Source: Flavobacterium degerlachei (GTDB taxonomy: Bacteria > Bacteroidota > Bacteroidia > Flavobacteriales > Flavobacteriaceae). Taken from it: DNA of 64,000 nucleotides. This document shows positions 7,294 to 18,653 of the stretch, one piece after another. The DNA is taken from NCBI RefSeq assembly GCF_900106645.1, contig NZ_FNMV01000001.1:372001-436000 (forward strand), given 5' to 3'. A program made the translations under genes and the position numbers. Numbering within the stretch: position 1 is the stretch's first letter; the number at the start of each line of letters is the position of its first letter. The notes under the pieces were generated by a model that was not told the origin of the DNA, ran no database searches, and saw only the letters and a program-made list of their open reading frames with translations.

Positions 7294-8024
7294 TTTTTTT
7301 TGAAACATATATGTCATATAAGTTTTTTTAACTGCTGGTTTTTTGCAACATATAAGTCATATAAGTTTTTTTCTCGATGCTGATAAAGTTTAGAATTGAA
7401 AGCTCATATAACATGGAGTGTTTAGTTTGCGGATAATTTTTTTAAAGATATAAGTCATGTAAGTTTTATATAGTGTAAAATAGTAACGAGTCAGCTTTTT
7501 CTATTTCTTATATGTTTAATTTTAAAGACAAAGAATTAAAAATAAAAAACCCGCGATAATCTATTATAATCCGTTTCATCCGCTTTCCATAAGACAATAC
7601 AGAGTAAGCGCATTCTAATTCTTATATGACTTATATGTTTAATTTTGAGAATCCGTAAAGATCAGTTTCATCCGCGTTCTATAAGACAATACAGTGTAAG
7701 CTCATTCTATTTCTTATATGACTTATATGTTTAAAATTTAGAGACAAAGAATTAAAAATCCGCGATAATCTATTAAAATCCGATTCATCCGCGTTCCATA
7801 AAACAATACAGAGTAAGCGCAAACTATTTCTTATATGACTTATATGTTTAATTTTAAAGACAAAGAATTTAAAAAAAATCCGCGATAATCTGTTAAAATC
7901 CGATTCATCCGCGTCCCATAAGACAATACAGAGTAAACGCAAACTATTTCTTATATGACTTATATGTTATAAATTAAAGAATAAAAACGCGATTAATCCG
8001 CGTTCCATAAAAACACAACAACCT
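7294..8024. repeat. Tandem repeat block with CATATAAGTCATATAAG motif
   Basis: No gene. About 7540-7990 holds four imperfect tandem units of roughly 110-120 bases. Each contains ATCCGCG, CATAAGACAATACAGAGTAA and CTTATATGACTTATATG. In front, at 7301-7320, 7348-7368 and 7443-7460, the same motif appears in the opposite orientation (CATATAAGTCATATAAG), so transcripts could form large hairpins. The ORF that can be read on the minus strand (7679-7942) is just repeat translation. A related hairpin lies at 28316-28355. Confidence 0.8.
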
Positions 8025-9065
8025 ATGAAAAAAATAAAAACAGCTTTGCTTTCCTACGGTATGTCAGGAAAAGTGTTTCATGCACCATTTCTGGAATTTC
8101 ACCCTGGATTTGAATTGCTTGGATCTTGGGAAAGAAGCAAGCAATTGATACAAGAAGATTATCCTAATACGAAAAGTTATCCCACTCTAGAATCAGTTCT
8201 CGAAGAGGATGTTGATTTGGTAGTAGTTAATACGCCAGTGGGAACTCATTTTGAATATGCCAAACAAGTATTGCTAGCGGGAAAACATGCCATAGTAGAA
8301 AAAGCATTTACTACCACTGTGGCCGAAGCGCAGGAACTAGCTGCTTTGGCCAAAGAAAAAGGCGTGAAACTGTCGGTTTTCCAAAACAGAAGATGGGATA
8401 GTGACCTCAAAACGGTACGACAAGTCCTTTCGGATGGTGTTTTGGGTGATATTGTGGAAGCCGAATTTCATTTTGACCGCTACAATCCTAACTTGAGTCC
8501 AAAGCAACATAAGGAAACTGCTAATGACGGAGCAGGGATTCTGAAAGATTTAGGTCCGCATTTAATAGATCAAGCGCTATATTTATTCGGATTCCCGAAG
8601 TCTGTTATGAGTGATATCAGAATTACTCGAGAACATTCCTTGGTAGACGATTGGATCGATATCGTTTTGTATTATGATACTTTTAGAGTGAGACTGAAAG
8701 CTGGTTTTTTTGTCAGAGAAGCCATTCCGGCCTATCAGCTTCATGGAAAAAAAGGTTCGTTCTTGAAACCACGCGGAGACGTACAGGAAGACGATTTGAA
8801 ATTAGCTAAAAAACCAAACTTAGACACATGGGGAAAAGAACCCATAGAACTAGAGGGAGTGTTGCATACTAATATAGACGGAGTAACCATGCATGGAAAA
8901 ATCCCAACATTGCAAGGGAACTATTATGCGTTTTTTGATGGCGTTTACAATTCAATTGCTAATGATACTGTTGAACCAGTAACTGCCCAAGATGGTGTTA
9001 GGGTAATGCAAATTATTGAAGCTGCAATTCAAAGTAGCGCTCAGAAAAAAGTAATCGATTTGTAG
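8025..9065 (+). CDS. Gfo/Idh/MocA-family oxidoreductase
   Basis: A 346-residue NAD(P)-dependent dehydrogenase. The N-terminal Rossmann fold starts with a YGMSGKVFHAP loop (residues 11-21). The family EKP-like position reads VEKAFTTT (about residue 97), and a C-terminal alpha/beta substrate domain begins near residue 125. The family oxidises sugars, polyols or related cyclic compounds. FHAP in the nucleotide loop is typical of the YvaA/YdgJ subgroup. ATG 8025 is the clear start. A strong hairpin terminator follows, and the MFS gene downstream appears to be a separate unit. Confidence 0.9.
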   Translation: MKKIKTALLSYGMSGKVFHAPFLEFHPGFELLGSWERSKQLIQEDYPNTKSYPTLESVLEEDVDLVVVNTPVGTHFEYAKQVLLAGKHAIVEKAFTTTVAEAQELAALAKEKGVKLSVFQNRRWDSDLKTVRQVLSDGVLGDIVEAEFHFDRYNPNLSPKQHKETANDGAGILKDLGPHLIDQALYLFGFPKSVMSDIRITREHSLVDDWIDIVLYYDTFRVRLKAGFFVREAIPAYQLHGKKGSFLKPRGDVQEDDLKLAKKPNLDTWGKEPIELEGVLHTNIDGVTMHGKIPTLQGNYYAFFDGVYNSIANDTVEPVTAQDGVRVMQIIEAAIQSSAQKKVIDL

Positions 9066-9092
9066 TTTTTAAACAATAAGCATAGAAATTTT

Positions 9093-9150
9093 ACCGCAGA
9101 TTCGCAGATTTTATTAATTTATAAAATCTGCGAATCTGCGGTCTTTTTTT
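9093..9150. terminator. Long hairpin terminator with CGCAGATT repeats
   Basis: The arms ACCGCAGATTCGCAGATTTT and AAAATCTGCGAATCTGCGGT are perfect inverted repeats around TTAATTTAT, followed by seven T residues. It ends the Gfo/Idh gene. The sequence is also a member of a CGCAGATT/AATCTGCG repeat theme seen at 20640-20740. Confidence 0.85.
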
Positions 9151-9243
9151 ATAAATCTGATTTCAAAAGGCTCTATTTATAAACAATAACGTTGTAATTA
9201 TTGCGACAAATTTTATTTAATGACTACGGCTGATTGCTTTTTG

Positions 9244-9251
9244 TATTTTTG
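9244..9251 (+). promoter_or_regulatory. Possible -7 box before MFS gene
   Basis: TATTTTTG matches TAnnTTTG, but no good -33 element is visible. If it is real, transcription starts near 9257 and translation must begin downstream of the TTG at 9234. Confidence 0.3.
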
Positions 9252-9278
9252 CCGCTCAAATTATTAAAGTCCGTTATT

Positions 9279-10490
9279 TTGATAGATATAAAATTTATTG
9301 CCAAGTTTAAAGCAAAAGGAAAGTATAAGAAAACCTACGAAAACGCTAAGATTTCCTATCTCAACAGAATCCGTTGGGCGGTTTCCTCTTTTTATTTTGG
9401 TATGGGATTGTGTTTCGCTACATGGGCAAGCCGAATTCCAGATATTAAAACAACTCTAGATTTAGGATCGGCAGAGCTAGGAAGTATTTTGTTTGCAGTT
9501 CCTGTAGGGCAATTGTTAATTATGCCTTTTTCAGGGAAATTGGTAACCCGTTACGGGAGCCACCGCATCCTGATATTCGCCTCTTTATTATATGTTTTAA
9601 GTCTCGTTAATCTTGGACTGGCAACTACGGCCTGGCAATTGTCCTTCGCATTATTTTTGTTTGGACTATTTGGAAACCTAAACAATATTGCAGTAAACAC
9701 ACAAGGTGTTTATACCGAAGTACTTTTCAAGAAAACGATCATGTCTTCTTTTCATGGTATGTGGAGTTTTGCAGGATTTACCGGAGCTTTGGTAGGACTC
9801 GGAATGTTGGCTTTGCAACTTTCGCCATTCCATCATTTTCTGATCGTTGGAGCCATTGTGGTTTTGATGATGGCATTCAATTATAAATTCCTGATCAAGG
9901 CCAAAGAAATACCTAAAGCCGAAAAGAAAAAATTATTCTCAAAACCAGACAGTGCCTTAATATATCTAGGTTTGATCGGTTTTTGCTGCATGGCCAGCGA
10001 AGGAGTAATGTTTGACTGGAGCGGTGTTTATTTTAAGGATGTCATCCAAGCGCCGGGACCTTTAGTGATTTTGGGATATACTTCCTTTATGATTATGATG
10101 GCTGGAGGCCGCTTTTTTGGCGACGGTCTGATACTTAAATTTGGTAGGAAAACAGTCATGCAAATCAGCGGTGTTTTAATTTCGGCAGGACTTTTCACAT
10201 CGGTATTTTTCCCATACATTATCCCATCTACGATCGCCTTTATGTTCGTCGGTTTAGGAGTTTCTACAATTGTACCTACACTTTATAGTATTGCGGGAAA
10301 AAATCCAAATGTTCCACCAGGCGAGGCTTTAACGATTGTTTCAAGCGTGAGTTTCCTTGGTTTTTTAATGGGTCCGCCCGTAATTGGTTACATCGCTGAA
10401 TTGTCAAGTTTGCGGTTTTCTTTCGCTTTTATAGGGCTTTTCGGGGTTTTGATTGCCATTATGGTTTCTAGAATCAAAGCGATTCAGTAA
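9279..10490 (+). CDS. MFS transporter (YbjJ-like)
   Basis: An approximately 403-residue major facilitator with about twelve hydrophobic helices. The N-terminal segment FYFGMGLCFATWASRIPDIK matches the YbjJ-type group (loop 1 SRIPDIK), and GGRFFGDGLILKFGRK is the loop 8-9 signature with Arg-Phe-Gly-Asp. The start is uncertain: the longest frame begins with TTG at 9234, but a possible promoter box at 9244-9251 favours the TTG at 9279 or a later non-ATG codon. The conserved part begins at YLNRIRWAVS. Substrate unknown; sugars are plausible for the family. It stands downstream of a sugar-dehydrogenase-like gene but behind a terminator. Confidence 0.88.
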   Translation: MIDIKFIAKFKAKGKYKKTYENAKISYLNRIRWAVSSFYFGMGLCFATWASRIPDIKTTLDLGSAELGSILFAVPVGQLLIMPFSGKLVTRYGSHRILIFASLLYVLSLVNLGLATTAWQLSFALFLFGLFGNLNNIAVNTQGVYTEVLFKKTIMSSFHGMWSFAGFTGALVGLGMLALQLSPFHHFLIVGAIVVLMMAFNYKFLIKAKEIPKAEKKKLFSKPDSALIYLGLIGFCCMASEGVMFDWSGVYFKDVIQAPGPLVILGYTSFMIMMAGGRFFGDGLILKFGRKTVMQISGVLISAGLFTSVFFPYIIPSTIAFMFVGLGVSTIVPTLYSIAGKNPNVPPGEALTIVSSVSFLGFLMGPPVIGYIAELSSLRFSFAFIGLFGVLIAIMVSRIKAIQ

Positions 10491-11302
10491 TTTTTTTAGG
10501 AGCACAAATATTCATTTTCATACTACATTTAGTCCCGCTGTACGCAGTATCTTTATTGCCGCCCCAAAATTTTGGGTCTGGCAATAAAGGATACTTGCTT
10601 CCATCGCGGCTATGCATCACTTTTTGTGGGTTTCATTTCTTTCGATATTAAGGCGTCCTTAGCTTCCGCAGTCGAGCGTCAAATGTTTGAAGAAGTCGTA
10701 AAAACAAAAACTGTTTGAGCGGAGCGAGTTTTTTTTGTTTTAGACTTCGAAAACTAATTTGACCGACGAGGGAGCTGTGACTTGATTTTTTTGTTTCTTT
10801 TTTGATCAAGCAAAAAAGAAAATTAGTAAAACACAATTTTTACTTTCAACCAAACGGTTTTCCATACATTTTTGCTTAGATTTTACTGCATATCAAACAC
10901 TATCATTGACGTTTTTGAATAATTGTACCACTGTTTAGTTTTGTGTAGATTCCTGCAACATTTCATTCGATACAAAAAAACCAACCTCAATATATCATCC
11001 CAAGAACGATAAATCCCAAAATAAAAAACAAATTTTATTTTCACTGAAAATCAACAACTTATAGATATTTTAATTACATTTAATTAATAATTTCAGATAA
11101 TAAAATTGACTGGCCTTCTCAATACCACTGTTTTATAGCATTCTTTTAAATTTTCCAAAAACATTTTTTATTGATTTCCATTATTTCTCCCTTGGAGATG
11201 TTTTTATATGGTCCAAAATCGAAAGTTTTCAAATTTATTTAGAATTAAAATTCCCAAGTCTCATAAAGGGAATTAGTTAGCCTATAAAACAGAAATACAT
11301 CT
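10491..11302. other. Intergenic region with dispersed repeat and AT-rich tract
   Basis: No credible gene in 812 bases. 10531-10612 is a dispersed repeat, annotated separately. About 10640-10840 contains low-complexity sequence with matching ends (an AAAAACAAAAA-rich stretch, then TTTTTTGTTTCTTTTTTGATC), whose minus-strand 62-codon frame looks non-coding. The rest, to the TonB receptor start, is AT-rich; I found no convincing promoter there. Confidence 0.6.
10531..10612 (-). repeat. Dispersed hairpin element, copy A
   Basis: On the minus strand it starts AGCCGCGATGGAAG and ends GCGTACAGCGGGACT. The centre forms a stem GTATCCTTTATTGCC / GGCAATAAAGATAC with an inner CCCAAAATTTTGGG palindrome. 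The ends match the element at 32810-32885, while the central stem is different. Confidence 0.75.
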
Positions 11303-14140
11303 ATGAAAAACGTTTTCCTGACTCTTTTGCTACTATTCCAGTTGGGATTAGCTTTTGCGCAAAATGAAACTGGGATTAAGGGAATGGTTTTGGAATCCAA
11401 AACCCAGAAGCCACTTGCCTTTGTTGTCGTTTCAATCCAGAATACCACCTTAATGCAATTGACCACAACAGACGGGGAATTTGCTTTTGAGAACTTAACC
11501 GAAGGTGATTATTTAATCCTTTTACACAGTCAAGGATTCAAGGACGCCTTGATTCCTGTTTCAATAATTTCAGGTCAAATTCTTGACCTAGGAACTATTA
11601 TGCTCGAAGAGGACCAAATTTCAGAAGTACAAACAAGCATAATCCGTCTGTTTGATAATGACTTAAGCGAGGACAATAGCGGTTCAGAAAGTACTTCGGG
11701 ACTTTTACAATCCTCTAAAGATGCTTTTCAGCAAGCCGCCGCTTTCAATTGGGGGCAGGCACGGTTCAGGATTCGGGGACTCGATAGTGAGAACGCCACC
11801 ACAATGATAAATGGAATTGCCATGAATAAATTATATGATGGCAGACCGCAATGGAGCAATTGGGGCGGTCTCAATGACGCCACCCGAAATCAGGAATTTT
11901 CTATAGGAACAGCTCCTTCTGATTATACTTTTGGGGGAATTCTTGGAACCCAAGAAATCAATACCCGCGCTTCAACTTATCGAACCGGTTCAAGAATCAC
12001 GGTTTCGGGAACGAATACTAATTACAGTTGGCGTACGATGGGAACTTATGCTTCAGGAATGGGAAATAGCGGTTGGGCTTTTGTCGTTTCGGCAGGAAAA
12101 AGATTGGCACAAGAAGGTCATTTTGAAGGTACAACTTATGATGCAAGCTCTCTTTTTATGAGTGTCGAAAAGAAATTAACCGACAGTCATTCGCTCAATT
12201 TTACTGGATTTTATACGCCTAATACCAGAGGAAAAAATTCTCCAAATACAGATGAGGTAACGCAACTCACTTCTGTAAATTATAATTCTTATTGGGGGTA
12301 TCAAGACGGAAAGAAAAGAAATGCCAGAAATAAAACCATCGAAGAACCGATCTTGATGCTCAATCATTTTTTCAAAATAAACGATCATACTAATCTGAAT
12401 TCGGGTTTGATGTATCAATTTGGTAAAATTGGAAATAGTAACATCGATTATCAAAGTGCAAATAGTCCTGATCCAACCTATTTCAGAAAATTACCATCGT
12501 ATTACACCTCACTTTATGCTCGGGATAACGGAGAATATTCTGGAGAATTTACGCCTGATTATGAGAATGCAGAGAAAAGCAGAATTCTATTTCTGGCAAA
12601 TCAGCAGATTGATTGGAATGCTATGTATCAAGCCAATCAAAATCCAATTCTAGATGGCAACGGAAATATATCAGGATATGAAGCGGCTATAAGTCATTAC
12701 GTTTTATACGAAGACCGTACCGATGATAAAACAATGGTGGCGAGTTCCATTTTCAATACGCAACTGAATGAAAATTTGATTGTGAATGCAGGAGCCTCGT
12801 TCCGGAATTTAAAATCACACAATTACCAGAAACTACTGGATTTATTGGGCGGTGCTTATTTTGAAGATATCGACGGTTTCTATAGCGGAAATCAGGCGCA
12901 ATCAGATTTAAATAATCCAAACAGACAAGTGGCGGGGGGAGATGCTTATGGCTACAATTATAATTATGTTGCGAATACGCTGGATGCTTTTAGCCAATTC
13001 AAATTTTCATACGACAAAGTCGATTTCTACTTGGCACAATCCTTTACTAGTACAAATTATCAAAGGGAAGGATTGTATAAAAACGGAATTTATGAAACGA
13101 TTTCTTTTGGTAAAAGCGAGAAACTTCAATTTGAGAATTTTGGTTTCAAAGGAGGACTGACTTATAAATTATCAGGAAAACAATTGTTGACTTTTAACGG
13201 AGCTCATTTGACCAAAGCACCTACGATTAGGAACAGTTTTCCTAATTCACGATTAAATAATTCTATTGTAAATGGGCTACAAAGTGAGAATATAAATAGT
13301 CTTGATGCAAGCTATATATATCGTGCTCCAAAACTCAAAGCGCGACTGACAGCCTACTACACTACCATAAAAGATGCAACTAAAACTTCCTTTTTTTATG
13401 CCGAAGGGATTTTTGATAATGGCGCGGGATATACAAACACGAATGCATTTGTGAGTCAAACATTAACCCATTTAGACAAAAAGAATATGGGGGCTGAACT
13501 CAGTTTTGAATACCAATGGAGCGCCACAATTAAAAGCAGTTTTTCAGCGGCTTATGGACAACATACCTATGATAGCAATCCTGATTTAAGTATAAACAAT
13601 GATGCCGTTGCTACAGTTGAAAACACCAATCCGTCCTTTGATTTTGGAACCACTTTGCTCAAAAATTACAAGCAAGCCGGAATGCCACAGCAAGCGTATG
13701 CTTTAGGAATCGAATACCGAGATCCAAAATACTGGTGGATTAGCTCTAACATAAATTATCTGGCAGATAACTATATTGATGTGTCGCCTATTTCCAGAAC
13801 GAGTCACTTTTATACAAATCCCGCTAGCGGATTCCCATTTCCCGAAGCAACAGAAGAAAGAGCCGCTGAATTACTAAAACAGCAACAATTTGATGCCGTT
13901 GTACTACTGAATATTATTGGAGGTAAATCATGGCGCATTCGAGGAAAATATTTAGGCCTTTTTGTGAGCATTAATAATGTCTTGGACACTAAATATAAAA
14001 CTGGTGGATATGAACAAGCGCGAAATGCGAATTTCAGACAACTCAATCAAGATGTTTCCAGCGGAACGCCGTCTTTTGGCAACAAATATTTTTATGGTTA
14101 CGGCAGAACTTATTTTGTAAATCTCAGTTTCAATTTGTAA
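11303..14140 (+). CDS. TonB-dependent outer-membrane receptor
   Basis: A 945-residue receptor with a signal peptide (about residues 1-19, ending FAQ), an N-terminal carboxypeptidase-regulatory-like beta-sandwich (about 23-105, GMVLESKTQKPLAFV start), a plug domain (about 115-230), then a long beta-barrel ending in aromatic FNL. It imports a large or scarce ligand across the outer membrane using TonB energy. The following gene, 17 bases after the stop, encodes a surface-type lipoprotein, so the pair probably forms one uptake unit. The partner is not SusD, so this is not a standard SusCD pair, and the ligand cannot be deduced. Confidence 0.93.
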   Translation: MKNVFLTLLLLFQLGLAFAQNETGIKGMVLESKTQKPLAFVVVSIQNTTLMQLTTTDGEFAFENLTEGDYLILLHSQGFKDALIPVSIISGQILDLGTIMLEEDQISEVQTSIIRLFDNDLSEDNSGSESTSGLLQSSKDAFQQAAAFNWGQARFRIRGLDSENATTMINGIAMNKLYDGRPQWSNWGGLNDATRNQEFSIGTAPSDYTFGGILGTQEINTRASTYRTGSRITVSGTNTNYSWRTMGTYASGMGNSGWAFVVSAGKRLAQEGHFEGTTYDASSLFMSVEKKLTDSHSLNFTGFYTPNTRGKNSPNTDEVTQLTSVNYNSYWGYQDGKKRNARNKTIEEPILMLNHFFKINDHTNLNSGLMYQFGKIGNSNIDYQSANSPDPTYFRKLPSYYTSLYARDNGEYSGEFTPDYENAEKSRILFLANQQIDWNAMYQANQNPILDGNGNISGYEAAISHYVLYEDRTDDKTMVASSIFNTQLNENLIVNAGASFRNLKSHNYQKLLDLLGGAYFEDIDGFYSGNQAQSDLNNPNRQVAGGDAYGYNYNYVANTLDAFSQFKFSYDKVDFYLAQSFTSTNYQREGLYKNGIYETISFGKSEKLQFENFGFKGGLTYKLSGKQLLTFNGAHLTKAPTIRNSFPNSRLNNSIVNGLQSENINSLDASYIYRAPKLKARLTAYYTTIKDATKTSFFYAEGIFDNGAGYTNTNAFVSQTLTHLDKKNMGAELSFEYQWSATIKSSFSAAYGQHTYDSNPDLSINNDAVATVENTNPSFDFGTTLLKNYKQAGMPQQAYALGIEYRDPKYWWISSNINYLADNYIDVSPISRTSHFYTNPASGFPFPEATEERAAELLKQQQFDAVVLLNIIGGKSWRIRGKYLGLFVSINNVLDTKYKTGGYEQARNANFRQLNQDVSSGTPSFGNKYFYGYGRTYFVNLSFNL

Positions 14141-14157
14141 ATAAATAACTATCTATT

Positions 14158-15510
14158 ATGAAAGCTACTTCCTTTAAAATGATTCCCTTGCTGCTTTCGG
14201 CATTCTATTTTTCAAGCTGTGTCAATGATGAGGTTGAGGTTCCTAAACTGAGCTGCAATCAGCCTGATTTGTCAGTAAATAAAACGGTTGCAGATGTTCA
14301 TGCTAAATCAGGAGCAATAGTTTCTCAATACAAATACGATGATATTATTGAAGCCTATGTGGTTTCAACAGATGAATACGGTAATTTCTTTAAGAGTATT
14401 TCGTTTCAAACTTTGGCAACAGCCACAACGCCAGCGATAGGGTTTAGCGTTCCAGTAGATGCAACCAATATCTATGTTGATTTTAGATTTGGAAATAAAG
14501 TGTACATAAAACTGAAAGACCAATATACTGATATTAATTACGGAAGTCTGCGAATAGGAGGGATTTATGTCAATTCCTATAATGAAGGTGCTGTGGGCAG
14601 GCTGTCGCAAAATGAGTACAAAAAAGTATTGCACGCTTCCTGCACGACTTTAACAGACGACCAACTAGTGCGAAAAATCACAATTGCCGATTTACAGAAT
14701 GATTCAAACTTGAATACGCTTGTGGAGTTGTCAGAGGTACAATTTGCTGAAGCTGCTATAGGCCGTCATTATTTTGAAGAAAGTAATAATATTGGCGGAG
14801 CGACAAATTGGAACTTAATAGACAAAAAAGGAAATCAAATTATTTTTAGAACCAGTAGTTATGCTGATTTTTCAGGCAAATTAGTGCCTGACGGTAGCGG
14901 TAAAGTAAGAGGGGTTTTGACTAAATTTGGTTCTGATTATCAGTTAGTCGCACGTTCTGAAAGTGATGTTGCAATTTCAGGAGTACGGGCAGTTCCCTTC
15001 TTTTCGGAAGATTTTAGTAGAGTTGTTGATAAGTCAAATTTAAGCCTTCCGGGTTGGGCAAACATCGTTCAGAGCGGTACACTATTTTGGAAAGGAACCG
15101 TTTATTCAGGTAATGGATATGCCGAGTTTAATATTAGTGGGACAAAAGTAATTTCTAATATCGCTTGGTTGATTTCGCCCAAAATTGATATGGATACACA
15201 TACTAATGAGATATTGACTTTTAGAACTGCCCAGCACCACCTAGATGTGGACTCACCACTAAATACTATTGAGGTTTATGTTTCTACTAATTTTGATGGT
15301 TTGAATGTGACTAAGGCAACTTGGATTCCAGTTCAGGTTATTTTGCCAAAGCAAGCCACACCATGGTATCAGTTTGTGGGAAGTGGAGGAGTAGATTTAT
15401 CCTCTTACAAAGGAAAAATAAATATTGCTTTTAAATATATTGGCTCTGGAAAAAACCTTGCGCTGGATGGGGCTTTTCAGATAGATGATGTTCAGGTTTT
15501 TGGGGATTGA
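14158..15510 (+). CDS. DUF5689 / choice-of-anchor J lipoprotein
   Basis: A 450-residue lipoprotein with signal peptide and lipobox ending at Cys21 (FSSC). An N-terminal DUF5689-like segment (about residues 40-280) contains the typical YVVSTDEYGNFFKSISFQ pattern. A C-terminal jelly-roll of the choice-of-anchor J type (about 285-450, FSEDFSR ... IDDVQVFG) suggests glycan or surface-ligand binding. It lies 17 bases after the TonB receptor and is probably co-transcribed. Proteins with this layout are common partners of TonB receptors in flavobacteria; the ligand is unknown. Confidence 0.85.
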   Translation: MKATSFKMIPLLLSAFYFSSCVNDEVEVPKLSCNQPDLSVNKTVADVHAKSGAIVSQYKYDDIIEAYVVSTDEYGNFFKSISFQTLATATTPAIGFSVPVDATNIYVDFRFGNKVYIKLKDQYTDINYGSLRIGGIYVNSYNEGAVGRLSQNEYKKVLHASCTTLTDDQLVRKITIADLQNDSNLNTLVELSEVQFAEAAIGRHYFEESNNIGGATNWNLIDKKGNQIIFRTSSYADFSGKLVPDGSGKVRGVLTKFGSDYQLVARSESDVAISGVRAVPFFSEDFSRVVDKSNLSLPGWANIVQSGTLFWKGTVYSGNGYAEFNISGTKVISNIAWLISPKIDMDTHTNEILTFRTAQHHLDVDSPLNTIEVYVSTNFDGLNVTKATWIPVQVILPKQATPWYQFVGSGGVDLSSYKGKINIAFKYIGSGKNLALDGAFQIDDVQVFGD

Positions 15511-15559
15511 TTTTAGTTATATAGTAGTAAAAAATATAATTTATGTAGGCTGTATTTTA

Positions 15560-15567
15560 TATATTTG
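15560..15567 (+). promoter_or_regulatory. Promoter -7 box for FKBP gene
   Basis: TATATTTG matches the Bacteroidota -7 consensus and lies 26 bases before the ATG. A -33 element is weak (TTTATG about 20 bases upstream). Confidence 0.4.
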
Positions 15568-15592
15568 CGAGCTTATCAATTAAATTATTATT

Positions 15593-16054
15593 ATGAAATC
15601 TATTTTATTAGCATTAGTTTCTATACTATTTGTTTCTTGCTTATCAGAAGGTGATGCAGCGAAAACTGTTGATTATACAGTTGAAAACGAAAAAGAAATT
15701 GTCGATTACATCGCGGCAAACAAATTAACAGCTACAAAAACTGATTCAGGTTTGTATTATGTTGTTAATGAAGCAGGAACAGGAACACAACCTACAGCTT
15801 CTTCTAATGTTACAGTAGCTTACAAAGGATATTTTACCAATGGAAATGTATTTGATAAAAGTACTGATCAAGGTATATCCTTTGGATTGAATCAAGTTAT
15901 AAAAGGTTGGACAGAAGGAATTCCTTATTTTAAAGAAGGCGGTAACGGTATTCTTTTAATTCCATCTCATTTAGGTTATGGAAGCAATGGTAGCGGACCA
16001 ATTCCTGGAGGTTCTGTACTAGTTTTTGATGTTAAACTGATCAAAGTAAATTAG
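15593..16054 (+). CDS. FKBP-type peptidyl-prolyl isomerase lipoprotein
   Basis: A 153-residue lipoprotein with signal peptide and lipobox FVSC at Cys16. The FKBP domain covers about residues 62-152, with VTVAYKGYFTNGNVFDKS, GLNQVIKGWTEGI and the LGYGSNGSGPIPGGSVLVFD core, including the Tyr, Phe-Asp, Ile-Trp and Tyr pocket residues. It accelerates proline isomerisation in exported proteins, probably at the inner face of the outer membrane. It is a single gene with its own -7 box and a terminator shared with the convergent GH97 gene. Confidence 0.94.
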   Translation: MKSILLALVSILFVSCLSEGDAAKTVDYTVENEKEIVDYIAANKLTATKTDSGLYYVVNEAGTGTQPTASSNVTVAYKGYFTNGNVFDKSTDQGISFGLNQVIKGWTEGIPYFKEGGNGILLIPSHLGYGSNGSGPIPGGSVLVFDVKLIKVN

Positions 16055-16068
16055 TTTTAAACTATTAT

Positions 16069-16110
16069 AAACAACAAAAGGCTGTCCGAGAAGACAGCCT
16101 TTTGTTGTTT
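16069..16110. terminator. Bidirectional terminator, FKBP / GH97
   Basis: The arms AAACAACAAAAGGCTGTC and GACAGCCTTTTGTTGTTT are perfect inverted repeats around CGAGAA. The position between convergent genes and the A/T runs on both sides suit termination in both directions. Confidence 0.85.
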
Positions 16111-16150
16111 ATAAATCCTATATCCTTTTTCTTGGAATAGTTATTTTAAA

Positions 16151-18653
<2,503 letters not shown>

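Noticed and set aside
7679-7942. Minus-strand 87-codon ORF
   Set aside because: A translation of the tandem repeat units (it repeats RLLCIVLW), not a gene.
7540-7990. Possible CRISPR array
   Set aside because: The repeated unit is about 115 bases long with no unique equal-length spacers and no cas genes nearby.
10648-10836. Minus-strand 62-codon ORF
   Set aside because: Low-complexity repeat-like sequence without start context or family pattern.
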